Source of the DNA: Treponema sp.
GTDB taxonomy: Bacteria; Spirochaetota; Spirochaetia; Treponematales; Treponemataceae
Direction: 5' to 3'
Assembly: GCA_017548565.1 (NCBI GenBank)
Contig: JAFYZU010000036.1
Span: 1 to 64,000 of the forward strand
DNA length: 64,000 nt
Shown here: in pieces, positions 28,303-36,987 of the stretch
How the letters are laid out: the number at the start of each line of letters is the position of its first letter
Numbering within the stretch: position 1 is the first letter of the stretch
Position numbers and translations under genes: made by a program
Notes under the pieces: generated by a model
What the model was told of the DNA's origin: nothing
Databases searched by the model: none
Seen by the model: only the letters and a program-made list of their open reading frames with translations

Positions 28303-28331
28303 CCTGATTATGAGTGTAAAATATAATCAGG
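28303..28331. promoter_or_regulatory. Inverted repeat overlapping the -10 of the diguanylate cyclase gene
   Basis: Perfect 9-bp arms CCTGATTAT (28303-28311) and ATAATCAGG (28323-28331), spacer 11 nt. The right arm covers TATAAT (28322-28327), which lies 7 nt before the ATG. This is the position of a repressor operator. It could instead form an mRNA hairpin, though a transcript starting at the ATG would not contain it. No clear -35 is seen. Confidence 0.5.
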
Positions 28332-28334
28332 GTT

Positions 28335-29549
28335 ATGACTTATTCACTTATTGCAATATTAGCAGTGCTTATTCACTGTATTGTAAATATTGATATTTTA
28401 GATGTCCGCCGCGAATTAAAGATTTCTGCCGTAAAATATTACAGGTATTTTTTGTATGCAGCCGTTATTTTTCATATTACTGATGCCTGCTGGGGATTTT
28501 TTTATGACAGAAAACTCGCAATAGCCCTTTATATAAACACTACAATTTTTTTTGTAGCACTGGCAATTTCTGTTTTAATGTGGACAAGCTTTGTCGTTCA
28601 TTATCTTGAAAATAATAATAAAACGAGCCGCGCCTTCAGCCTTGCAGGAAAATTGATTTTTACCGCTCAAGTTGCAGTTGTAATAGTGAATTTTTTTAAG
28701 CCTATTCTATTTTCTATAACACGGGATTGTGAATATGTACCTGGAATCGCAAGGTATATTCTGTATCAGATTCAGACTTTGCTGTTTTTCATTACATCAG
28801 TTTATTCATTTGTTGGTTTTATCAAATCTGAAGGAGCAGCAAAATCACGTCATCTTGCAATAAGTCTTTCCGGACTTGCGATGATTGTTGCAATTATATT
28901 TCAGATTCTTGATCCTCTTATGCCTTATTATTCCATCGGATATATGTTGGGCTGTTGTGTCATTCATACCTTTGTACTTGAGCATGAAAAGGCAGAGTAT
29001 GTTCATGAACTTGAAGAAGCAATAGGAAGGGAAGAGCAGCAGAAGAAACAGCTTGGTGAAACAAAACAGCTTGCCTATACAGATCCATTGACCGGCGTAA
29101 AAAGTAAACTGGCATATCTTGAGGCAGAAGCAAGAATGAACGGAAGAATCCGTGAAGATGAACTTGAGGAATTTGCAGTTGCAGTGTTTGATCTGGACGG
29201 ATTGAAATTTGTAAATGATACGCTTGGTCATGATGCGGGAGATAAGTACATAAAAGAAGCCTGTCGTTTAATATGTAATTTCTTTAAGCATAGTCCGGTT
29301 TTCAGAATCGGTGGTGATGAATTTGTTGTAATAATGGAAGATCAGGATTATAAAAACCGTGAACAGTTACTGTCAGATTTTAATCTTCAGATAGAAGAAA
29401 ACATTAATCTTGGTCAGGTCGTTATTTCTGCAGGTTATTCAGATTTTAACCGTGAAAAAGAAAATGAGATAAGTTTTGTATTTAAACGTGCCGATGAAAA
29501 TATGTATAAGCGTAAAAAGTTCCTCAAGGAAACTAAAAACGCACTTTAA
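28335..29549 (+). CDS. Membrane-bound diguanylate cyclase (GGDEF domain)
   Basis: Makes cyclic di-GMP, which in spirochaetes affects motility and envelope functions. About seven hydrophobic segments fill residues 1-215, probably a membrane sensor domain. A short coiled coil (about 218-245) leads to the GGDEF domain: TDPLTGVKSKLAYLE, FDLDGLKFVNDTLGHDAGD and an intact RIGGDEF (GGDEF at 326-330). No RxxD inhibitory site is present upstream of GGDEF, so product inhibition through the I-site is unlikely. The sensed signal is unknown. A palindrome overlaps its promoter. Confidence 0.9.
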   Translation: MTYSLIAILAVLIHCIVNIDILDVRRELKISAVKYYRYFLYAAVIFHITDACWGFFYDRKLAIALYINTTIFFVALAISVLMWTSFVVHYLENNNKTSRAFSLAGKLIFTAQVAVVIVNFFKPILFSITRDCEYVPGIARYILYQIQTLLFFITSVYSFVGFIKSEGAAKSRHLAISLSGLAMIVAIIFQILDPLMPYYSIGYMLGCCVIHTFVLEHEKAEYVHELEEAIGREEQQKKQLGETKQLAYTDPLTGVKSKLAYLEAEARMNGRIREDELEEFAVAVFDLDGLKFVNDTLGHDAGDKYIKEACRLICNFFKHSPVFRIGGDEFVVIMEDQDYKNREQLLSDFNLQIEENINLGQVVISAGYSDFNREKENEISFVFKRADENMYKRKKFLKETKNAL

Positions 29550-29554
29550 AATAT

Positions 29555-30715
29555 ATGAAAACTAAATTCTCAGTTTTGATAAGCTTTATTTTAATGTTGT
29601 TCATCTCGTGTAATGAAGATAAAATCGGTTACAGCCTGAAAAATCTCTCGATTTTTAATTCAGAGGATGATTTTTATTCTTATGAGTATGTGGAAAATAA
29701 TGACGGAATTCTTTATGAGGTAAAGACCGGTACTGAGCCTAAAACCGATGTGCAGAAGGCAGAAGAAAAAAAACAGTCTGAGCTTGAAGCCTATACAGCG
29801 GGGACAATCTACACGATTTTCGTACATCCTTTGATAATCGAACCAAAGCTTGCCTTCGACGGTGACAGAAATCAGTCTTATATGTATGACTGGTTTGTAA
29901 CTTCGACTGAATTTAAGGCGGCGTTGAATGAGCTTTATAAAAGAAATTATATCCTCATAAAATCTACAGATATTTATAATTATGATGAAAAAACGGGAAA
30001 AATCTATCCGAAGCAGCTTTATCTTCCGAAGGGGAAAAAGCCTCTTGTTTTTTCGATAGATGATTTGAATTATTATCCTACGATGAAAAACAACGGAACA
30101 GCCCAGTGTCTTTATATCGATGATGAAGGAAATCTTGCGGATAAGAAAAAAATAAAGGGTGGTTTTGAAAATGATTACGGTGAATCGATTTTTATCCTTG
30201 AGGATTTTATAGAGGAGCATCCTGATTTTTCTTATAAGGGTGCGCGCGGTATAATTGCGTTGACCGGTTATAAAGGAATCCTTGGTTATGATACACAGAA
30301 GGGTGCAAAAAATATTGAGTCTGAAAAAAAGAAAGCGCTGATGGTTGCTCAGAAGATAAAGGATATGGGTTGGGAATTTGCATCACATTCTTATGCGCAT
30401 GTTTACTGCAACAATGTTTCTGCTTCAAAAATGAATGCTGACTGCAAAAAATGGGATGAAGAAGTACGACCTTTGATCGGGAAAACATGTATTTTTATCT
30501 ATCCGTTCGGGGCAGAAGCGAATAGTGCAAATCTTAAAGTGCTTAAGGAAAATGGTTTCAGGTTTTTTCTTGGAGTCGCCGGGGGAACTTCTACACTTAT
30601 CGAAGAAAATTATGTGCGTTTAAGACGGCGTGCACTTGATGGTGTGATGTTTAAATACCGTTCAAAAAATGATTTTGTTGATATAGATGTGGTTTTCAAA
30701 AAGCCGAGAAAATAA
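29555..30715 (+). CDS. Lipoprotein with polysaccharide deacetylase (NodB-type) domain
   Basis: A lipoprotein signal ends in a lipobox (LFISC, Cys about residue 19). From about residue 85 the sequence follows the NodB/CE4 fold: FVHPL strand, LVFSIDDLNYY carrying the metal-site Asp pair (usual form TFDDG), SHSYAH with the HxxxH metal ligands, and IYPFGAE as the third motif. Metal-dependent deacetylation of an envelope or dietary polysaccharide is likely; the substrate is unknown. It begins 5 bp after the diguanylate cyclase stop and is followed by a small exported protein 6 bp later, so the three are probably one transcript. Confidence 0.75.
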   Translation: MKTKFSVLISFILMLFISCNEDKIGYSLKNLSIFNSEDDFYSYEYVENNDGILYEVKTGTEPKTDVQKAEEKKQSELEAYTAGTIYTIFVHPLIIEPKLAFDGDRNQSYMYDWFVTSTEFKAALNELYKRNYILIKSTDIYNYDEKTGKIYPKQLYLPKGKKPLVFSIDDLNYYPTMKNNGTAQCLYIDDEGNLADKKKIKGGFENDYGESIFILEDFIEEHPDFSYKGARGIIALTGYKGILGYDTQKGAKNIESEKKKALMVAQKIKDMGWEFASHSYAHVYCNNVSASKMNADCKKWDEEVRPLIGKTCIFIYPFGAEANSANLKVLKENGFRFFLGVAGGTSTLIEENYVRLRRRALDGVMFKYRSKNDFVDIDVVFKKPRK

Positions 30716-30721
30716 GGAAGA

Positions 30722-31267
30722 ATGAAAAAAATCTTTTGTATATTTTTGACTTGTATTTTTTTCTCTTTTAATTGTCCTGCTTCGAGAAAAACAGTTCCGG
30801 TTGATTTGCTCAGCGAAATTGTAATCGGCGAAGAAAAGGAAGCGGTTCGTAAACGATTTAATGATTCGGGCTGTAAGGTCATTGAATTTGAAGAAAAGAC
30901 GTTCAGTGCAAAAGAGAATAAATTTACGGTAGTCGATAAATTTTATGGAAACATGACGACCGTTATATTTTATTTTGACAGCAGCAACCGCCTTGAATAT
31001 GCCGATATTTCAGTCCTTCCTAAAATAAATGCAAAGGAAAAATCTGTTATAAGTGACTATAACGACAAATTGAAATTTTACAAAAAGCTCATCAAAACAT
31101 TTGTAAAGGAAAACGAAGATAAAAATTTCCGTCTTTGTGAAGCACAGGAATATCCTTCGGATAAATATATAGAAAATCTTGTGTATGCAAATGATTTTTA
31201 CAGTCTTATTTTATATACCTTTAAAGATTATTACATAAAAATTTTTTACGGAAAAGAAGAACTCTAA
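30722..31267 (+). CDS. Small exported protein of unknown function
   Basis: A 181-residue protein with a signal peptide (about residues 1-20, ending near NCPAS) and a mixed alpha/beta, Lys/Glu-rich mature part. The early segment VIGEEKEAVRKRFNDSG resembles the start of small lipoprotein-fold domains of the SmpA/BamE kind, but only loosely. An AGGAAG ribosome-binding site supports the ATG. It follows the deacetylase lipoprotein by 6 bp. I do not recognise the family. Confidence 0.6.
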   Translation: MKKIFCIFLTCIFFSFNCPASRKTVPVDLLSEIVIGEEKEAVRKRFNDSGCKVIEFEEKTFSAKENKFTVVDKFYGNMTTVIFYFDSSNRLEYADISVLPKINAKEKSVISDYNDKLKFYKKLIKTFVKENEDKNFRLCEAQEYPSDKYIENLVYANDFYSLILYTFKDYYIKIFYGKEEL

Positions 31268-31294
31268 TTTTTTTTGAAATATTGATTATCTCAA

Positions 31295-31322
31295 TTGACT
31301 TATATACTGATATTATTATAAT
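31295..31322 (+). promoter_or_regulatory. Sigma-70-type promoter of a lipoprotein gene
   Basis: TTGACT (31295-31300), 16 nt, TATAAT (31317-31322), with a leader of about 25 nt carrying GGGGGAA before the ATG at 31356. Confidence 0.7.
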
Positions 31323-31355
31323 TAAATGCATATTTAACTTTTCATGGGGGAAATA

Positions 31356-32414
31356 ATGAAAAAATTATTTATACTTCTTTGTGCAGTTTCAGCATTATCT
31401 GTTACTGCCTGTAAAAAAGATGCAAAGGAAATCCAGAAAATTATCGATATTCTTGGATTAAAGGCTCCAAATGCTCCAAAAAGCTTTGGTAAGAATCCGC
31501 CGGTAATTAATTATGATTTGTTTGATCATTTTTATGTTGGTTCTGATTCAGCGGGCACAGGGTTAACTTTAGCTGTGTATAATGAGGGTACTGGTTGTAC
31601 TTATAACTGGTACAAAGGAAAGCCTGAGGAAAACTGGCAGATACTGGAAGACAAAAATTCAAACGCTCTTGATATTAAAGTAGAATCTGACATTGTTTAT
31701 TATGTCTGTGAAGTTATAAGTGCAGATAGAAAATCAAGGTCATACAGTACTGTCTGTAAAATTGAATGTGGAACAAGAACAACTTCCAACATTGGAAAAA
31801 TTGTCATGAGAAATTCAAGAACCGGTGAATTATCTTATTCAGATACTATAAGTTATTCTGAAGGCGGCCCGATAGGTATTGTCTGTGATGTAAATTTTGA
31901 CGGTTCTCCAAAAACAGTAATTCATTACAGTCAGGGAACTGCCGGTAAATGGGCTTCAGATAGTGCAGAGACAAATCAAAAGGTAATTCCTTTTAATAAT
32001 GTATGCGGTGCCGATAATTATTCCATACTTTCTGAAAATGTTTCAGATTTGAGCCTGCAGAATTATCCGCAGTTTTATTACTGTATGTCTATCAATAAGG
32101 TTTATGATGAGTATGTAAACTGGTATCTTCCTGCTGAATATGAAATGATGGTTGCGGTATTGAATGCAAAGAGCATTAATAAAGCAGTTGATAAATTCCC
32201 TTCAAACAATGTGAATTTTCTGACTAAGACTCCTATTCAGAGCAATGAATTCTGGACAAGTTCAATGAAATCAAATGCAGGAATGGCTTGTATGGTTAAA
32301 AATAATTATTTTAATCATGAATACACAGTTTATTCTGTGACAGAGTATATGAGTCAGTCATTTATTCCTCGTGCTGTATGTGAATATAAAGATTATCCGA
32401 AAAACACACAGTAG
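31356..32414 (+). CDS. Lipoprotein with DUF1566-like C-terminal region
   Basis: I start at 31356 because GGGGGAA lies just before it; the ATG at 31344 would bury that site. The signal peptide ends in a lipobox (VTAC, Cys about residue 19). A middle segment (about 90-140) looks like an Ig-like strand set: YNWYKGKPEENWQ, then IVYYVCEVISAD. The C-terminal half has WYLPAEYEMMVAVLNA, then FWTSSMKSNAGMACMV and FIPRAVCEY, the pattern of DUF1566/Fib_succ-type domains found in many surface lipoproteins of gut bacteria. Role unknown, probably surface-exposed binding. It has its own promoter and terminator. Confidence 0.65.
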   Translation: MKKLFILLCAVSALSVTACKKDAKEIQKIIDILGLKAPNAPKSFGKNPPVINYDLFDHFYVGSDSAGTGLTLAVYNEGTGCTYNWYKGKPEENWQILEDKNSNALDIKVESDIVYYVCEVISADRKSRSYSTVCKIECGTRTTSNIGKIVMRNSRTGELSYSDTISYSEGGPIGIVCDVNFDGSPKTVIHYSQGTAGKWASDSAETNQKVIPFNNVCGADNYSILSENVSDLSLQNYPQFYYCMSINKVYDEYVNWYLPAEYEMMVAVLNAKSINKAVDKFPSNNVNFLTKTPIQSNEFWTSSMKSNAGMACMVKNNYFNHEYTVYSVTEYMSQSFIPRAVCEYKDYPKNTQ

Positions 32415-32450
32415 TTTTTCTGAACAGAAGCAGTACAGGATATTTTTACT

Positions 32451-32473
32451 ATTCACTAAAAGGTGAATTTTTT
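32451..32473 (+). terminator. Intrinsic terminator after the DUF1566-like lipoprotein
   Basis: Stem ATTCAC/GTGAAT with a 6-nt loop and a T-run to 32473. The stem is short and AT-rich, so termination may be partial. Confidence 0.6.
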
Positions 32474-32513
32474 ATAAAATGTGAAAATAAAATATTAAGG
32501 AGTTGTCGTAATT

Positions 32514-33263
32514 ATGGCACGTACACATTATATCGCCGGAAACTGGAAAATGAATACAACTAAGGCAGAAGCCGTTAGTCTTGCAAAAGATTTAGTTGAA
32601 CAGTTGAAGGGTAAACCTAATAAATATATGATTGGAGTTCCTTTTGTATACCTCGATGCAGTTGCTCAGGTAGTAAAAGGATCAAACATCATTCTTGCTG
32701 CACAGGATTGTGCCGCTACAGGAAACGGTGCTCATACAGGTGAAGTTTCATGCGAAATGCTCAAAGATATCGGCTGCGGCTGTGTAATACTTGGTCATTC
32801 AGAACGCCGTCACGAAATCGGTGAATCAGATGAGCTTATCAACAAGAAGGTTCGTAAGGCACTCGCTTCCGGTCTTGAAGTAGATCTTTGTATCGGTGAA
32901 CTTTTAAGCGAAAGGGAAGCAGGGGAGGCTGAACAGGTTTGTGCATTCCAGCTTTCTGCAGGTCTTGCCGGAGTTACTGAAGAACAGATGAAAAAAGTAA
33001 CAATCGCTTATGAACCGGTATGGGCTATCGGAACTGGTAAAACTGCTACTCCGGAAGATGCTCAGGCTATCCACAAGTTCATCCGTGGTTATATTGCAAA
33101 ACTTTATAACCAGAAGGTTGCAGACGAAGTAATCATCCAGTATGGTGGTTCAATGAAGGCTTCTAATGCTCCAGAGCTTCTTGCACAGCCTGATATCGAT
33201 GGTGGATTGATTGGTGGTGCTTCACTTAAAGCAGAAACTTTTGTTCCAATCTGTGTGCTTTAA
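32514..33263 (+). CDS. tpiA: Triosephosphate isomerase
   Basis: Interconverts dihydroxyacetone phosphate and glyceraldehyde-3-phosphate. Signature motifs are AGNWKMN (Asn and Lys of the active site, about residues 8-14), LGHSERR with the electrophilic His (about 94), AYEPVWAIGTGKTA with the catalytic Glu and flexible loop (about 165), and GGSMKASNA plus DGGLIGGASLK at the phosphate site. Length of 249 is standard. An AAGGAG ribosome-binding site supports the start. It is followed by a nested bidirectional terminator. Confidence 0.97.
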   Translation: MARTHYIAGNWKMNTTKAEAVSLAKDLVEQLKGKPNKYMIGVPFVYLDAVAQVVKGSNIILAAQDCAATGNGAHTGEVSCEMLKDIGCGCVILGHSERRHEIGESDELINKKVRKALASGLEVDLCIGELLSEREAGEAEQVCAFQLSAGLAGVTEEQMKKVTIAYEPVWAIGTGKTATPEDAQAIHKFIRGYIAKLYNQKVADEVIIQYGGSMKASNAPELLAQPDIDGGLIGGASLKAETFVPICVL

Positions 33264-33292
33264 TCTGTTTTAGAATTTTATTTTTGTTAAAT

Positions 33293-33358
33293 AAAAAAGG
33301 TTGTCTGACTGCTTTTAATGAAGAGTGCTTCATTATTGCTTACCGGACAACCTTTTTT
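33293..33358. terminator. Nested bidirectional terminator between tpiA and a convergent gene
   Basis: A 13-bp outer stem runs from six A plus GGTTGTC (33293-33305) to GACAACC plus six T (33346-33358), serving both strands. Inside it is a second hairpin AATGAAG/CTTCATT with a 4-nt loop. Confidence 0.85.
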
Positions 33359-33384
33359 GTCGTTTATGAACCGATAGTTATAAA

Positions 33385-34251
33385 TTATTTACGTGTGTAA
33401 ATTTCAAATACGACTTTCTTTCCTTTTGGAACAACCTGCTGCATTGTAAAACCAAGATATTTTGTTTTAGCAAATCCAAGTATTTCAAATACACGGTCAC
33501 AATCTTCTGGATTTAACTTAAGGAAAGCGGCACGTGTAAGTTTTCCATCGTCGTTGAATTTAATTGTAAGGGTTCCTTTTTTAGAATCCTTTGATGCTGT
33601 AAAACTGAGATATCCCTTATGTTCAACTCCGTTTTCTACGTATTTTACAGTTCCGTTTTTACCGTATTCAATTACAATCGATTTGTTTTGAAGAATAAAA
33701 GTTGTTGTTCCTTTCTGTGCTTCGTCATGTACAGATTTTTTGTATTCTTCGACTGCTTTCTGCTGAAAAGTCTTGTTATCGGCTGTAGACATCTGATCGC
33801 CTGACTCACCGTCATGAAGCTCGAAATAAACAGAGTTACCTCTAGGGAACGGTAAAAGTGTATACGATTTTCCTGCTTCAAATTTTAATTCAAGTGTGTT
33901 CGGATTTTTCGTATAAAAAGCATCAGTCTGGTATCTTACGGCAACAGTATGCTTTCCGGGTTTAATTAAAATAGTTCTGCTGGTGTTAAACAAGGCAAGG
34001 GATTTATCAAGGTAAGGAGTGCCTTCAGGATCTTTTTTTGCCTTATAGGTCTCGCTTTCTTCTTTGTTAAATACTCCGTCGATTGAAACGACAACAATAA
34101 ATCTGTTGAAGGTTACTGTTGCAAGCTTTTCATCGGGAGTTCCCTCCGGAATGTTTCCTACTCTTAAAGGTGGCTTTGGTTTTGCGCAGAGTGCAGCAAG
34201 TGAAGATAAAATCAGTAATGATGTAAGTAAAGTTTTTTTGATTGATTTCAT
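33385..34251 (-). CDS. Exported beta-rich protein of unknown function
   Basis: A 288-residue protein with a signal peptide (cleavage near ALCA, about residue 23). The mature N-terminal half is beta-rich, with an LIKPGKHTVAVRYQ strand pair reminiscent of PEGA-type surface domains, followed by a FEAGKSYTLLP segment. The C-terminal half has a strand series after residue 180. An AGGAAAA ribosome-binding site precedes the ATG. It shares a bidirectional terminator with tpiA and is divergent from the flippase gene. Periplasmic or surface location is likely; the function is not recognised. Confidence 0.6.
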   Translation of the reverse strand: MKSIKKTLLTSLLILSSLAALCAKPKPPLRVGNIPEGTPDEKLATVTFNRFIVVVSIDGVFNKEESETYKAKKDPEGTPYLDKSLALFNTSRTILIKPGKHTVAVRYQTDAFYTKNPNTLELKFEAGKSYTLLPFPRGNSVYFELHDGESGDQMSTADNKTFQQKAVEEYKKSVHDEAQKGTTTFILQNKSIVIEYGKNGTVKYVENGVEHKGYLSFTASKDSKKGTLTIKFNDDGKLTRAAFLKLNPEDCDRVFEILGFAKTKYLGFTMQQVVPKGKKVVFEIYTRK

Positions 34252-34364
34252 TTTTTTTTTTCCTTTTTTTGTTTTATAGATTAATTATATTATTGTTTTT
34301 AAGAAGTTTCAAGCATTTAAATAAGTCGTTGAATTCAACAGTTGATGTCGTTTTTTTGTGAGTG

Positions 34365-34393
34365 TTGATTTTAAATATACTGAGTAGTAGAAT
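34365..34393 (+). promoter_or_regulatory. Sigma-70-type promoter of the flippase gene, leaderless geometry
   Basis: TTGATT (34365-34370), 17 nt, TAGAAT (34388-34393), then exactly 6 nt to the ATG at 34400. No ribosome-binding site precedes the start. A perfect 12-bp palindrome (GTTGAATTCAAC, 34328-34339) lies about 25 nt upstream of the -35. Confidence 0.55.
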
Positions 34394-34399
34394 TAAAAA

Positions 34400-35878
34400 A
34401 TGGCAGAGAAAGATAAAACATTAAAAATTCCAAGTGTTAAGAAGAACTTTGTTTTAAGTACACTTTATGAAATTCTCTGTATTATTACGCCTTTTATAAC
34501 TGCTCCTTATGTTTCACGTGTTCTTGGTGCAGAACAGATTGGAGTTAATAGTTTTGTTCATTCAATTCAGGCATATTTCTGTATGTTTGCAACGTTAGGA
34601 ACGGCAACTTATGGAGCGCGTGAAATTGCCCGCAACCGCGATAATGCTTATGAAAGAAGTAAACTTTTCTGGGAAATTGAATTATTATCAATATTTACTT
34701 CAGGAATTGCATTAATCGGCTGGATTATATTTATAATATTTACGACGCAGTATAAAATTTATTATATAATTTTAACAATCGGTCTGTTTGATAAAATGTT
34801 CGCAATAGGGTGGTTTTATTCCGGGACAGAGCAATTTAAATTTACGGTAACAAGAAATTTTATTGTAAAAATCATCTGTATAATCCTTGTGTTTACGTTC
34901 GTTCATTCTCCGGATGATCTTTTTATTTTTATTCTGATTAATTCTTTGTGCGGAATTGCCGGTGCTGCATCACTCTGGATTCCGATGAAAAAGTTTCTTG
35001 TAAAGGTTCCGCTAAAAGAGCTTAAGGTCTGGCGTCATCTTCGTGAAACCTTTGTTTATTTTATTCCGGCTGTTGCAACATCAATTTATACTGTGCTTGA
35101 CCGGACATTAATAGGACTGATTACTCATGAAGAAAGTCAGAATGGATTTTATGAACAGGCAAATAAAATAATTCATCTTATAAAAATCATTTCTTTCGGG
35201 TCAGTAAGCGGTGTTGTTGGTTCCAGAATTTCATATCTTTTTGCTCATGACAAAATAGATGAAATTAAACAAAGGATTCAGAAAACAATCGATTTTGTAA
35301 TGCTAATTGGAATAGGAAGCTGCGCAGGAATGTATGGGATTGCAAATCGTTTCGTCCCATTTTTCTTCGGGCAGGGATATGATCAGGTTGTGTATCTTTT
35401 GTATATATTACTCCCGATCGTGCTCATTGTCGGATTGAATACGATTCTTATTAATTTATATTTTATTCCCGCCGGTAAAAGAAAACAAAGCTCTGTGTAT
35501 ATTATAATTGGTGCCGTTTGTAATCTGATAGCAAATCTTGCTTTAATCCCCCGCTGGAAAGCCTATGGTGCTTCAGTCGGTTCAATCATTGCGGAAACTT
35601 CCATTGTTATTCTGTGCTTTGCTAATTGTAACGGTTTTTATTCGGTAAAGCAGTTGTTCACAAGCATGTATAAAAAATTAATTGCAGCTGTGATTATGGT
35701 GACTTTTTTGATTGGTATGGATAAGTTTCTGTCATTTAAGAACTGGATTGTGCTTGCAATTCAGATTCCTTGTGGTGCAGGAATTTATTTTATCAGCCTT
35801 CTGATTTTGAGGGATAAGTCAATAAAAATGATACTGGAATTGAAGTTATTCAAAAGATTCCGTAAAGACAATGAGTAA
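34400..35878 (+). CDS. Wzx-type polysaccharide flippase
   Basis: A 492-residue integral membrane protein with about 14 hydrophobic segments. The family N-terminus is clear: NFVLSTLYEILCIITPFITA followed by PYVSRVLGAEQIGVNSFVHS. It matches the RfbX/Wzx branch of the MOP exporters, which flip undecaprenyl-linked oligosaccharide units to the outer face of the membrane. It opens the glycan region and converges on the Stealth gene with one base between stops. The start has no Shine-Dalgarno. Substrate not predictable from sequence. Confidence 0.85.
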   Translation: MAEKDKTLKIPSVKKNFVLSTLYEILCIITPFITAPYVSRVLGAEQIGVNSFVHSIQAYFCMFATLGTATYGAREIARNRDNAYERSKLFWEIELLSIFTSGIALIGWIIFIIFTTQYKIYYIILTIGLFDKMFAIGWFYSGTEQFKFTVTRNFIVKIICIILVFTFVHSPDDLFIFILINSLCGIAGAASLWIPMKKFLVKVPLKELKVWRHLRETFVYFIPAVATSIYTVLDRTLIGLITHEESQNGFYEQANKIIHLIKIISFGSVSGVVGSRISYLFAHDKIDEIKQRIQKTIDFVMLIGIGSCAGMYGIANRFVPFFFGQGYDQVVYLLYILLPIVLIVGLNTILINLYFIPAGKRKQSSVYIIIGAVCNLIANLALIPRWKAYGASVGSIIAETSIVILCFANCNGFYSVKQLFTSMYKKLIAAVIMVTFLIGMDKFLSFKNWIVLAIQIPCGAGIYFISLLILRDKSIKMILELKLFKRFRKDNE

Positions 35879-35879
35879 A

Positions 35880-36839
35880 CTATAATTCAAAGGAACTTTT
35901 TTTCTTGAATTTTTGATTCAGGAATTTTTTCATTACAGTGTCATCGGTAATATCATTAAAACAAAAGCATAAGGGTCTGTAGAGTCTGATTTTTAAAATA
36001 GACCATTTTATGTTATCTACAGAATCCTGATGTTCCATGCAGAAGTATTTTTTTCTTGTTCGAAATAGTATTATATCAAACAGCTTGCTGATTTTCGAAG
36101 ATGAATAATCATAAATAATCAGTTTACAGTTATTTATGTATGCCATTTCGTAAGCATATATTACTCTTTGCATATGTGTTTCGGTTCTGAATGGAGTTGA
36201 ATTTAATTCTTTTATTTCCGGATATTTTTTGTTAATTTCTTTTATCAGCTTTATTGAATATGAATCTACTCCGTGAACCGGTACTATGAATGGAAAATAG
36301 ATTTTGTTTTTTGCTGTCATTTTATAATAGGAGTTAAGAATAGTTTTATTAGTAACTGAAACTGTCTGATAAAAAAGTGTTTTAAAAACTTTTGTATTTA
36401 ATCTTACAATTGGTTTTTTATTTATAAAGAAATCTTCAGGTTTTACAGGCCTGTTAAAAAATACATCATCATTCAGATAAAGAAAGTTATCTTCAAGTCC
36501 AGGAATGTTGATTATATAGTATTCAATGCAGACAGAATTGAAGGTTGGCCGGTATTTTGGGGGAATTATTTGTGAATGGTCTATGATTGTAACTTTGTTG
36601 TTATCTTTTAGCCATGCTGGCCGCTGTTTGTTTGTAATTATATAGATATGATTAACCCAGGGAGCATATTTTTCGACAGAGCGTAAAGAATATTTCAATT
36701 CATCATTCTGCTGATATCGTCTTTTTTCCTGTACTGGATCCAGCGTGATATTATGTTTTTTTAGTGTATTCTGTTTTTCTTTTATAAAGTTCGGATCATT
36801 GCCATCGCACCAGGAATAAACGATATCGATTTTGTTCAT
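35880..36839 (-). CDS. Stealth-family sugar-phosphate transferase
   Basis: Stealth proteins transfer hexose-1-phosphate or GlcNAc-1-phosphate units to build capsule-like phosphoglycans. The CR1 motif is IDIVYSWCDGNDP at residues 4-16 and CR2 is NDELKYSLRSVEKYAPWVNH near residue 45, followed by IYIITNKQRPAWL. A later NFLYLNDDVFFNRP segment corresponds to the conserved CR2 end, and the HGVDSYSI region resembles CR3. At 319 residues it is a normal short form. An AGGAG lies about 15 nt before the ATG, rather far. It is divergent from the GT8 gene. Confidence 0.85.
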   Translation of the reverse strand: MNKIDIVYSWCDGNDPNFIKEKQNTLKKHNITLDPVQEKRRYQQNDELKYSLRSVEKYAPWVNHIYIITNKQRPAWLKDNNKVTIIDHSQIIPPKYRPTFNSVCIEYYIINIPGLEDNFLYLNDDVFFNRPVKPEDFFINKKPIVRLNTKVFKTLFYQTVSVTNKTILNSYYKMTAKNKIYFPFIVPVHGVDSYSIKLIKEINKKYPEIKELNSTPFRTETHMQRVIYAYEMAYINNCKLIIYDYSSSKISKLFDIILFRTRKKYFCMEHQDSVDNIKWSILKIRLYRPLCFCFNDITDDTVMKKFLNQKFKKKSSFEL

Positions 36840-36939
36840 AATAAGCTTGATTTGCTCCTAAATCTATAATTATTCAGAAACAATTTTTTATAATTTAAGT
36901 TTAATCTTTAATCGGCCATGTGTCAAATCGTATCATACA

Positions 36940-36968
36940 TTGAATAATATTCGGATTTTTTGTAAATT
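36940..36968 (+). promoter_or_regulatory. Putative promoter of the GT8 gene
   Basis: TTGAAT (36940-36945), 17 nt, TAAATT (36963-36968), about 19 nt before the ATG at 36988. No clear ribosome-binding site follows. Confidence 0.4.
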
Positions 36969-36987
36969 CAATCAAAGTAAAATAAAA

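Noticed and set aside
29660-30220. 186-codon frame antisense to the deacetylase lipoprotein
   Set aside because: It overlaps the recognisable NodB-type motifs on the other strand and encodes an Ile/Phe/Arg-rich product without family features.
34328-34339. Perfect 12-bp palindrome GTTGAATTCAAC before the flippase gene
   Set aside because: Seen clearly but isolated, with no second copy in the window; mentioned under the promoter and not promoted to a finding.
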